Assembly (NCBI RefSeq): GCF_029945805.1
Contig: NZ_JAQSDH010000045.1
Location: 62,001-126,000, forward strand
Origin: Flavobacterium sp.
Lineage (GTDB): Bacteria; Bacteroidota; Bacteroidia; Flavobacteriales; Flavobacteriaceae
Length of the DNA stretch: 64,000 nucleotides
Reading direction: 5' to 3'
Shown here piece by piece: positions 1 to 7,436 of this stretch. Both the position numbers and the translations under genes were made by a program. Every line of letters begins with the position of its first letter. Position 1 is the stretch's first letter. The notes beneath the pieces are model-generated. The model did no database searches and was not told where the DNA came from. It saw only the letters and a list, made by a program, of their open reading frames with translations.

Positions 1-360
1 ATTTGTAACGGAGATACTTTATCGGTATTGCCAACAACATCAACTAACGGGTATACTGGAACTTGGTCACCTGCTTTAGATAATACGCAAACTACAACTT
101 ATACTTTCACTTCTGATTCAGGTCAATGTGCGACAGATGCTTCATTAACCATTACCGTAAATCAAAAAGTAACGCCAACCTTTACTGCCGTAACGCCAAT
201 TTGTAACGGAGATACTTTATCGGTATTGCCAACAACATCAATAAATGGATATACTGGAACTTGGTCTCCAACGTTAGATAATACGGCTACTACAACGTAC
301 ACATTTACTCCTGCTTCAGGACAATGTGCTGGAACGACAACTATCACGATTACAGTTCAC
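1..360 (+). repeat. Two tandem 198-bp in-frame repeats
   Basis: The first 42 bases recur identically at 199-240, and similarity continues through most of the unit. The period of 198 bp keeps frame (66 residues). Near-identity at the nucleotide level suggests recent duplication or gene conversion. More copies probably lie upstream of the window. Confidence 0.85.
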
Positions 361-861
361 ACAACAGCAACTCCAACAGGAAATGCTTCGCAATCTTTTG
401 ATGTAACTGATTTAAATAATGCAACAATTGCTGATCTTGTGATAAGTCAACCTAATGTGAATTGGTATGCATCACTTGCGGATGTTCTTTTATTAAATAA
501 TCCTTTACCACTTTCTACTGTTTTAAACAATGGAGCCACTTATTATGCAGTCGCTTTTTCTGCAACTTGTCCAAGTCAACCCTTTGCGGTTACGGTTACA
601 GTTACTTTAGGAGCTGGTGAATTTGATGATTTACATTTCAATTATTATCCAAATCCAACCTCATCTGTTTTGAATATTAGTTATTCGAAAGTCATTACTA
701 AAGTTACTTTGATCAGTATGCTTGGCCAGATTTTAATGAGTCAGGATGCTAATGCAACTGAAGTTCAATTGGACTTATCGCGTTTGGCTGATGCAACTTA
801 TTTTGTAAAAGTTTTTGCAGATGATAAAGAGAAAATGATCAAGATTATCAAACAGAGATAG
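1..861 (+). CDS. Type IX secreted protein with T9SS type A sorting domain (5' truncated)
   Basis: The reading frame is open from base 1, so the N-terminus lies outside the window; 286 residues are visible. The visible part starts with two copies of a 66-residue unit rich in Thr, Gly and Ser (core words NGDTLSVLP, NGYTGTWSP, TTTYTFT, each with a GQC cysteine), resembling the adhesin-like Ig-fold repeats of large Flavobacterium surface proteins. After a spacer, the last 75 or so residues form a type A C-terminal sorting domain: the YYPNPTSS motif, then LISMLGQIL, then a basic end (IKIIKQR). Such domains send proteins through the outer membrane by the type IX system and are cleaved on attachment. 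Function beyond surface or secreted localisation cannot be told. A terminator follows directly. Confidence 0.9.
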   Translation: MCNGDTLSVLPTTSTNGYTGTWSPALDNTQTTTYTFTSDSGQCATDASLTITVNQKVTPTFTAVTPICNGDTLSVLPTTSINGYTGTWSPTLDNTATTTYTFTPASGQCAGTTTITITVHTTATPTGNASQSFDVTDLNNATIADLVISQPNVNWYASLADVLLLNNPLPLSTVLNNGATYYAVAFSATCPSQPFAVTVTVTLGAGEFDDLHFNYYPNPTSSVLNISYSKVITKVTLISMLGQILMSQDANATEVQLDLSRLADATYFVKVFADDKEKMIKIIKQR

Positions 862-875
862 TTTTATTAAATAGC

Positions 876-906
876 AAAAGGCTGTCGTTACTGACAGCCT
901 TTTTTA
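876..906. terminator. Bidirectional intrinsic terminator
   Basis: An 11-bp perfect stem (AAAAGGCTGTC, loop of 6, GACAGCCTTTT) ends in a T run on the plus strand and in a matching T run on the minus strand. It separates the convergent sorting-domain gene and beta-mannosidase gene; the right arm overlaps the end of the mannosidase gene by a few bases. Confidence 0.9.
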
Positions 907-3357
907 GTTTAATGTATCAAATAAAGATTTTACTTTTATCTTTTGAATTGGATTGGAAAGTTTAATTTGTACTTTTAGATTTGGAAGTACATCAAAATAG
1001 TTGTCACTAAAAAAAGTGTATTGTTCCGATGATAAATAAACATTTTTAGCTAAAACATCCGAAGAAACTTCATAAGTCAATTCGTCAATTTTTTTTATTT
1101 GGATAGTTGGTTTACTTAGTTGTAAGTCTCTTGGTTTACCAAAGAAATAATTAGAAGTTGCATCTCTAAACTGAACATTTAAAACAACTTCTTGCAAATC
1201 GAATTTTGAAAAATCAGCTTTAGGAATTTGAAATACAATCGAACTAGTATTATCTTCTACGTAGATTTCTTTTGAAGCATTCCAAAGTAATTTTCCATCC
1301 AACGAGGTCAATTCTAAAACTATTTTATCTGAATATTTTTGTAAAGTATCGTTTACGAGATAAACTTTATAAAAATCATCTTCTTCATTTACAGAAAGAA
1401 GCATGTTTTTATAACTCCGTTTCACTTGATACTGAAAGGCTTTCCAATGGCCATAATAATCTACCGAACTCCACGAAGTTACTGGCCAACAATCGTTGAA
1501 TTGCCAATATAACGTTCCCATACAATAAGGTTTCGCTCTTCGATGCGCTTCGATTGCTGTTTTCATTCCATCCGCTTGAAGCAATTGCGAAATATAATTA
1601 TAATCCTCAAAATCCTTTGGAACATTGTAATCACGGGCCATGTATTCGTTGATGGTTTCGTACCCTGTTGGATGCTTTTGATGGTTCTTAATCGCTTCCG
1701 AAGTTAAATTCAAATCGTTTTGAGGAACAACTTTTTGCAAGGTTTCCAAATTTGGCATTCCTTGAAAACCATATTCACTCATGAAACGCCCGACTTTCTT
1801 TTTATAGATTTCAAAAGGTTCTTTTCCCCACCAAACTCCCCAATAATGCGAATCGCCTTGTGACATGCTTTCCTTTTTTCCCCAACCAATCGAAGGTGAT
1901 GAAGGCCAATAAATTGCCTTGTTTTTGGGCGATAAACTATCCAATGTTTTTGGAATAAGTTGATGAAACAACTTCTCATAATCGTTCCAAACTTTAGTAG
2001 AATCGGCTCTGGAATAATTGTATTGTTTTTGCCAACCCCAGTTTTTCCAACCTTCATCGTTTTCATTATTACCACACCAAATGGCTAACGAAGGATGATT
2101 TTGAAGACGAGTTACGTTATCAATTACTTCGCGTTTTACATTCGCTAAAAAATCGGTATCGCCTGGATACATAGCACATGCAAACATAAAATCTTGCCAA
2201 ACCAGAATTCCTTTTTTATCACATTCGTCATAAAAAGCATCCGAAGCATAAACTCCTCCACCCCAAACCCGAAGCATATTCATGTTAGAATCAACCGCAG
2301 TTTTAATTCTCGTTTTGTAAATGGAATCGGTAACTCTTGGCACAAAACTATCGTCTGGAATATAATTGGCACCTTTCATAAAAACAGGAATTCCGTTCAA
2401 TTTGAAATAAAAACCAGTTCCGATTTTGTCTTTTTCTTGAATAAGCTCAATGGTTTTAAGTCCGATATTTAGTTTTTTTACCGAAACTGTCTTTTTTTGA
2501 TCAATTAAACTAATTTCAAACGGATACAAATGCGCTTCTCCTAATCCGTTTGTCCACCAACGTTTTGGATTATTAATTTCATAGTTCATGCTGATTATAT
2601 TCAACCCTTTTTTCAGATTAAAAGTTTCAAGAATATCATTAATTTTTAATTTAATTGTACTTATTCTATCTACTTTAATTTCTGTTACAAATTCTAAAAT
2701 AGCTTTCTGATCGTTTAATTCCAATTGATTGTACGATACGTTTTCGATAGCTAGGTTATTCCAAAAAATCAGATTGACATCTTTCCAAATTCCTGCGGTT
2801 ACCAATCGGGGTCCCCAATCCCATCCGTATTGATATTGGGCTTTTCTAGTAAAAACTTTTTCATCGCCCGGAAGCGAGTAAGTCAATTTTTGTGCTTCTG
2901 ATTTTCCTTTTAGAACTGCTGATTTGAATTTGATTTCGATAGTATTTTTTCCTTCAATCAGATTATTTTTGACTTGAATTTTCCATGTTCGAAACATATT
3001 ATTGGCTTCTAAAATTGGTTTACCATTGAGAAGAACCGTTGCATACGTATCCAAACCTTTAAGTTCTAATTCTATATTTTTAAATTTCAATTCCGATTTT
3101 GCGATAGTAAACGATGTTTTGTAGTTCCAATTTTCGTTTTCAATCCATTGCAGTTGTTTTTCATTAGTTCCGAAAAATGGATCTTCAATTACTTTATTGG
3201 ATAACAAATCGGTGTGAACGGTTCCGGGAATTTTTGCTGGTAGCCAATTTTCTTTATTCTCTTGTTTGAATTTCCAATCTTCATTATTTAAGCTGCGTTG
3301 ACTGTTCTGACTCATAAGAGTCAATGGAAAAAGAAGTAGAATTACAAAATTACGCAT
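904..3357 (-). CDS. Glycoside hydrolase family 2 beta-mannosidase, exported
   Basis: The 817-residue protein has a short signal peptide (MRNFVILLLFPLTLMSQ), an N-terminal GH2 sugar-binding beta-sandwich (about 25-200), an Ig-like domain (200-300) and a TIM barrel. In the barrel NNEN carries the acid/base Glu432 and SEYGFQ carries the nucleophile Glu528; the spacing fits GH2 beta-mannosidases of about 800-860 residues. It should remove terminal beta-linked mannose, such as the Man-beta-1,4-GlcNAc bond of N-glycan cores, in the periplasm. Its start overlaps the end of cutC by 8 bp, so translation is probably coupled. It is the last gene of the operon running from 7314. Confidence 0.93.
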   Translation of the reverse strand: MRNFVILLLFPLTLMSQNSQRSLNNEDWKFKQENKENWLPAKIPGTVHTDLLSNKVIEDPFFGTNEKQLQWIENENWNYKTSFTIAKSELKFKNIELELKGLDTYATVLLNGKPILEANNMFRTWKIQVKNNLIEGKNTIEIKFKSAVLKGKSEAQKLTYSLPGDEKVFTRKAQYQYGWDWGPRLVTAGIWKDVNLIFWNNLAIENVSYNQLELNDQKAILEFVTEIKVDRISTIKLKINDILETFNLKKGLNIISMNYEINNPKRWWTNGLGEAHLYPFEISLIDQKKTVSVKKLNIGLKTIELIQEKDKIGTGFYFKLNGIPVFMKGANYIPDDSFVPRVTDSIYKTRIKTAVDSNMNMLRVWGGGVYASDAFYDECDKKGILVWQDFMFACAMYPGDTDFLANVKREVIDNVTRLQNHPSLAIWCGNNENDEGWKNWGWQKQYNYSRADSTKVWNDYEKLFHQLIPKTLDSLSPKNKAIYWPSSPSIGWGKKESMSQGDSHYWGVWWGKEPFEIYKKKVGRFMSEYGFQGMPNLETLQKVVPQNDLNLTSEAIKNHQKHPTGYETINEYMARDYNVPKDFEDYNYISQLLQADGMKTAIEAHRRAKPYCMGTLYWQFNDCWPVTSWSSVDYYGHWKAFQYQVKRSYKNMLLSVNEEDDFYKVYLVNDTLQKYSDKIVLELTSLDGKLLWNASKEIYVEDNTSSIVFQIPKADFSKFDLQEVVLNVQFRDATSNYFFGKPRDLQLSKPTIQIKKIDELTYEVSSDVLAKNVYLSSEQYTFFSDNYFDVLPNLKVQIKLSNPIQKIKVKSLFDTLN

Positions 3358-4039
3358 AAAGAATTGCTTTTAATTTTTGAATTTCTTTGGGATTTGCTAC
3401 TTCGGAATTATCTGTAATTGCAGACGAATGAAAATAAATGGCTTTGGCTTTTTGCTGAATTGCTTTACCATTTGAAGAACGCAATCCGCCGCCTGGCATA
3501 ATTACTATTCTATTATTCGCTTTTTGAACTAAAAGTTCCAATTGATGGATTCCTTGACTAACATCTGGAGCATTTCCAGAAGTTAAAATAGTTTGAAACT
3601 CACAATCAATGATTTCTTCAAGCGCTTGCAAAGGATTTAAAACCGCATCAAAAGCCCGATGAAAACTGCACGGAATTGGATTTGCCAATTGTACTAATTC
3701 TTTATTCTGTTCAATATTAATTGTATTATCTAAGTTCAAAATTCCGAAAACAAAACCATCAACATTTAGTTTTTTAATAGTTTGAATATCTTCTTTCATC
3801 TTTTGAAATTCATCAACAGAATAAACAAAATTTCCGCCTCTTGGACGAATCATTATGAACAAATCAATTGTTAATTGCTCCTTTGCTTTTAGGATAATTT
3901 CAAGTTTTGGCGTAATTCCGCCAAGGGTTATTTCATCACAAAGTTCTACTCTATCGGCACCGTTTTGTTGTGCAATTAAAGCCGATTCTAAATTGAAACA
4001 AGCGATTTCTAGTTGAGGATTCTTAACCATATAAGTCAT
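3350..4039 (-). CDS. cutC: CutC family TIM-barrel protein
   Basis: The 229-residue protein matches CutC along its full length: LEIACFNLESALIAQQ, GADRVELCD, IRPRGGNF, CSFHRAFD and a GGGLRSSNG end. It has no signal peptide, so it should be cytoplasmic. CutC was named for copper tolerance in E. coli, but its biochemical activity is unsettled. A second in-frame ATG nine bases downstream (MVKNPQ) is an equally good start. It sits between glycosylasparaginase (gap 16 bp) and beta-mannosidase (8-bp overlap), which argues for a role tied to glycan use, not copper; that link is inference. Confidence 0.9.
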   Translation of the reverse strand: MTYMVKNPQLEIACFNLESALIAQQNGADRVELCDEITLGGITPKLEIILKAKEQLTIDLFIMIRPRGGNFVYSVDEFQKMKEDIQTIKKLNVDGFVFGILNLDNTINIEQNKELVQLANPIPCSFHRAFDAVLNPLQALEEIIDCEFQTILTSGNAPDVSQGIHQLELLVQKANNRIVIMPGGGLRSSNGKAIQQKAKAIYFHSSAITDNSEVANPKEIQKLKAILYA

Positions 4040-4055
4040 TTAAGTGCATATAAAC

Positions 4056-5054
4056 CTATTTCAGAAAGTATTCCGAATTTATTAATTTGTTACCTGTAGT
4101 ATCATTCACGGCAAAATTGAATCCGTCTTGAATACAATACGCACCATATTCGCCTTTTTTATTTAAAGCGATAAATCCAACTTGAATATCTTTTAGGTTT
4201 TTATTGCGATTTTTAGTCAATTTTACTATTCGAGCAACGGCTTCTTCACACGCTTTTTGTGGTGATTTTCCTTGACGCATCAATTCGACCACCAAATGAC
4301 AACCAACAATTCGGATAACTTCTTCGCCATGTCCTGTTGCAGTTGCCGCACCGATTTCGTTATCTACATATAATCCAGCGCCTATTATGGGAGAATCGCC
4401 AACGCGTCCGTGCATTTTGAAAGCCATTCCGCTGGTCGTGCACGCGCCTGAAAGATTTCCGTGAGCATCTAAAGCAATCATTCCGATGGTATCGTGATTT
4501 TCGATGTTGGCTTTGGGTAAATATTCGCTTGTTTTAAGCCATTCTTTCCATTCTTTTTCCGAATCTTCTACTAGTAAATTTTCTTTTGGAAATCCTTGTG
4601 ACAAAGCAAATTGCAATGCGCCATCGCCTACCAACATAACATGTGGCGTTTTTTCCATCACTGCTCTCGCTACAGAAACTGGATGTTTAATATTTTCCAA
4701 ACAAGCTACGGAACCAATATTGGAAAATTCATCCATGATGCAGGAATCAAGTGTTACTCGTCCATCACGATCTGGTCGTCCGCCATAACCAACACTTCTT
4801 TCGGTTGGATCACCCTCTGGAATTTTGACTCCGGCTTCCACTGCATCTAAAGCGCGTCCGTTATTTTTTAGAATTTCCCACGCAGCACCATTCGCTTTTA
4901 CACCAAAATTCCATGTGGAGATTACGATGGGTTTGTTCGTTTTTCCGGTATTGATTGGCTCATCGATTTCATCCGATTTTCTACTAAACGATTGAAACGC
5001 TAAAGCTGCCGAAGCCAAAGCTGTTGTTTTTAAAAAATTTCTTCTGTTTCCCAT
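4056..5054 (-). CDS. N4-(beta-N-acetylglucosaminyl)-L-asparaginase (glycosylasparaginase), Tat-exported
   Basis: A 332-residue Ntn-hydrolase precursor. The N-terminus has a twin-arginine signal (NRRNFLKTT followed by an Ala-rich stretch), indicating folded export to the periplasm. The self-cleavage site is the HDTIGM motif, with Thr189 becoming the N-terminal nucleophile of the beta chain; GRVGDSPIIGAG and ATGHGEE substrate-binding motifs follow. The enzyme cleaves the GlcNAc-Asn linkage after the protein has been degraded and is very similar in motif order to the classic Elizabethkingia (Flavobacterium) meningosepticum enzyme. Its start lies 1 bp from the end of the GH20 gene, so the two are co-transcribed. 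Confidence 0.93.
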   Translation of the reverse strand: MGNRRNFLKTTALASAALAFQSFSRKSDEIDEPINTGKTNKPIVISTWNFGVKANGAAWEILKNNGRALDAVEAGVKIPEGDPTERSVGYGGRPDRDGRVTLDSCIMDEFSNIGSVACLENIKHPVSVARAVMEKTPHVMLVGDGALQFALSQGFPKENLLVEDSEKEWKEWLKTSEYLPKANIENHDTIGMIALDAHGNLSGACTTSGMAFKMHGRVGDSPIIGAGLYVDNEIGAATATGHGEEVIRIVGCHLVVELMRQGKSPQKACEEAVARIVKLTKNRNKNLKDIQVGFIALNKKGEYGAYCIQDGFNFAVNDTTGNKLINSEYFLK

Positions 5055-5055
5055 A

Positions 5056-7314
5056 TTATTCTACACTTATTTCATCAATAAATAACCAACTTTGTGAACC
5101 TGCACCAGGAAATCCGTCAGCAATAATTCCGTTATTTATTGCAATTACTTTTACGAATTGTGCACCTGTTTTTGGAAAATCAACTTCAATTCTTCCACCT
5201 TTAGCAACTACTTCTTTTTGACTGATGGTTTGAATTGATTTGAAATTTTTACCATCCGAAGAAACTAAAAACTGAATTTCTTTTGGAAAATAAATCCAAC
5301 TTCCTTCACCTAACAAGGTGTTTATTTTAATTTTTGAAATCGTTTCCATATTCCCTAAATCGATGGTTGCATTTAAATCTTTACCCCAAAATCCTAACCA
5401 ATCTCTACCGTATTTCGACGGGTTTCCAACCATTCCATCGACCAAAGTAAAAGGGCCACCAATACTATAATTTTCGTGTGGTGGATTTACCAATTCAATC
5501 CTTTTTCCAGCAGATTTGTTGATAAAAAAAGCTTGTTCGATGGTAGCGCTTTTGGCTTTATCGTCTTCAAAATAATTTGCTTTTACTGTTGTATTTTCAG
5601 TAACAACAATTGGTTTTGTATACGATGCTGAACTTAAAATGGGTTCTGAACCATCGGTTGTATATCGAATACCTGTTGGATTTGGCGATTTTAATTCGAA
5701 AGCCACTCCTTTTTCATTTGGATGAACCGCAGAAGTTACTTCAAAAATAGCCTTGCTGTAATTGATTCCTTGTTTATCATAAAAGTCAAAATGTTTGACG
5801 ATTCTTTTTTCAAATCCTTTATAGTTTTTTGGATTTGAAGTTCCCCACAACACTTCTGAAAGCGCTGCCATTCTTGGCATAATCATGTATTCTACTTGCT
5901 GCGATGTTGGAATATATTCCGTCCAAACGTTAGCCTGTGCTCCTAAAATAAACTTGGCTTCTTCAGCAGTTAATTCATCTGGAATGGGATTGAAAGAATA
6001 GACTTTTTCCAAAGTTGTATATCCGCCAATCGCTAAAGGTTCGTTTTTGGGTTCACCTTGATAATGGTCAAAATACACATGAGAGCCTGGAGTCATTACT
6101 ACATAGTGTTTTTCTTTTGCCGCTGTGATTCCACCTTCGGTTCCACGCCAACTCATAACCGCTGCATTTGGTGCTAATCCGCCTTCTAGAATTTCGTCCC
6201 AACCGATTATTTTTCGGCCTTTACTATTGACAAATTTTTCTATTCGTTGAACGAAATAACTTTGTAGTTCGTGTTCGTCTTTCAATCCTTTTTCCTTCAT
6301 TAATACTTGACAATTCGGACAGTTTTTCCAGCGTGTTTTTGGACATTCATCGCCTCCGATGTGAATATATTCAGACGGGAACAGTGTCATAACTTCGGTT
6401 AAAACATCTTCTAAAAAGCTAAATGTTTCTTCTTTTGGACAAAACACATCATCTAAAACACCCCATTGTTTCGCTACTTCAAATGGTCCGCCTGTGCAGG
6501 AATACTGAGGATAAGCTGCTAATGCGGCGACAGCATGACCTGGCATTTCAATTTCAGGAACTACGGTAATATGACGTTGTGATGCATAAGCCACGACCTC
6601 TTTAATTTGGTCTTGAGTATAAAATCCGCCATAGCGAATCGTGTCAAATTTTTGGTCGTTGTAATGTCCTGTCATTGATCCATTTCGCCAAGCACCAACT
6701 TCTGTTAATTTTGGATATTTTTTGATTTCGATACGCCAACCTTGATCATCCGTTAAATGCCAATGAAAGGTGTTAAATTTATACATCGCTAAATAATCAA
6801 TGTACTTTTTGACAAAAGAAACTGGAAAAAAGTGACGCGCGCAATCGAGGTGCATTCCGCGCCACTTAAATTTTGGTTCGTCTTCAATTAAAACAAAAGG
6901 TAATTTAATATCATTATTTTTCTCGGATGGAATTAACTGAAGTAACGTTTGAATACCATTAAAAAAACCTTCGCTATGAGTTGCCCAAATTGCTATACTT
7001 TTATTGACAATCCCAAATCGGTAACTTTCTTTGGAAGAATTCTTGTTATCAACATCCTGTATTAGTTTAATTTTATTTGCTTTGATATTATCAGGAACAA
7101 TTTTCAAGTCCAAACCAGTTCGTTGCTTTATAGATTGCTGCAAATAGAACACTTCAGGCATATTGTTATCACCTTGAATTACGGTTTGTTTGTTTAGTAC
7201 AAAAGTACCCTTTTCAATTTCTACCATTTTTGGCATCGGAATCAGAGGCAATGCGTTTTGAGCAAATCCAATGGTAACAATAAATAAAGATAACACGGAA
7301 AATAGTTTAGTCAT
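5056..7314 (-). CDS. Beta-N-acetylhexosaminidase, glycoside hydrolase family 20
   Basis: The ATG at 7314 is chosen because it begins a clean signal peptide (MTKLFSVLSLFIVTIGFAQ); an upstream ATG at 7353 would add 13 unlikely residues. The 752-residue product has a GH20b N-terminal domain (20-140), a catalytic barrel with WRGMHLDCARHF and the paired catalytic residues Asp322-Glu323 in HIGGDECPK, then a chitobiase C-terminal type Ig domain (YTTDGSEP) and a discoidin-like C-terminus (about 620-750). It releases terminal beta-linked GlcNAc or GalNAc in the periplasm. First gene of the four-gene operon. A possible -7 box TAAATTTA lies at 7363-7370. Confidence 0.95.
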   Translation of the reverse strand: MTKLFSVLSLFIVTIGFAQNALPLIPMPKMVEIEKGTFVLNKQTVIQGDNNMPEVFYLQQSIKQRTGLDLKIVPDNIKANKIKLIQDVDNKNSSKESYRFGIVNKSIAIWATHSEGFFNGIQTLLQLIPSEKNNDIKLPFVLIEDEPKFKWRGMHLDCARHFFPVSFVKKYIDYLAMYKFNTFHWHLTDDQGWRIEIKKYPKLTEVGAWRNGSMTGHYNDQKFDTIRYGGFYTQDQIKEVVAYASQRHITVVPEIEMPGHAVAALAAYPQYSCTGGPFEVAKQWGVLDDVFCPKEETFSFLEDVLTEVMTLFPSEYIHIGGDECPKTRWKNCPNCQVLMKEKGLKDEHELQSYFVQRIEKFVNSKGRKIIGWDEILEGGLAPNAAVMSWRGTEGGITAAKEKHYVVMTPGSHVYFDHYQGEPKNEPLAIGGYTTLEKVYSFNPIPDELTAEEAKFILGAQANVWTEYIPTSQQVEYMIMPRMAALSEVLWGTSNPKNYKGFEKRIVKHFDFYDKQGINYSKAIFEVTSAVHPNEKGVAFELKSPNPTGIRYTTDGSEPILSSASYTKPIVVTENTTVKANYFEDDKAKSATIEQAFFINKSAGKRIELVNPPHENYSIGGPFTLVDGMVGNPSKYGRDWLGFWGKDLNATIDLGNMETISKIKINTLLGEGSWIYFPKEIQFLVSSDGKNFKSIQTISQKEVVAKGGRIEVDFPKTGAQFVKVIAINNGIIADGFPGAGSQSWLFIDEISVE

Positions 7315-7383
7315 AAAAGTATTTTTTGTCAGTACAGCGTCAGTTCGCTGCACTTGTGTGGCTAAATTTACAAAAATTTGGAC

Positions 7384-7413
7384 AAAAAAAATGCCCCACT
7401 TTCGTGAGGCATT
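7384..7413 (-). terminator. Terminator of the membrane pyrophosphatase gene
   Basis: On the minus strand a 10-bp stem AATGCCTCAC / GTGGGGCATT (one T-G wobble, GAAA loop) is followed by seven Ts. It lies just beyond the hppA stop codon. Confidence 0.9.
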
Positions 7414-7436
7414 CCTTGTATATCAATTTTTGAAAA

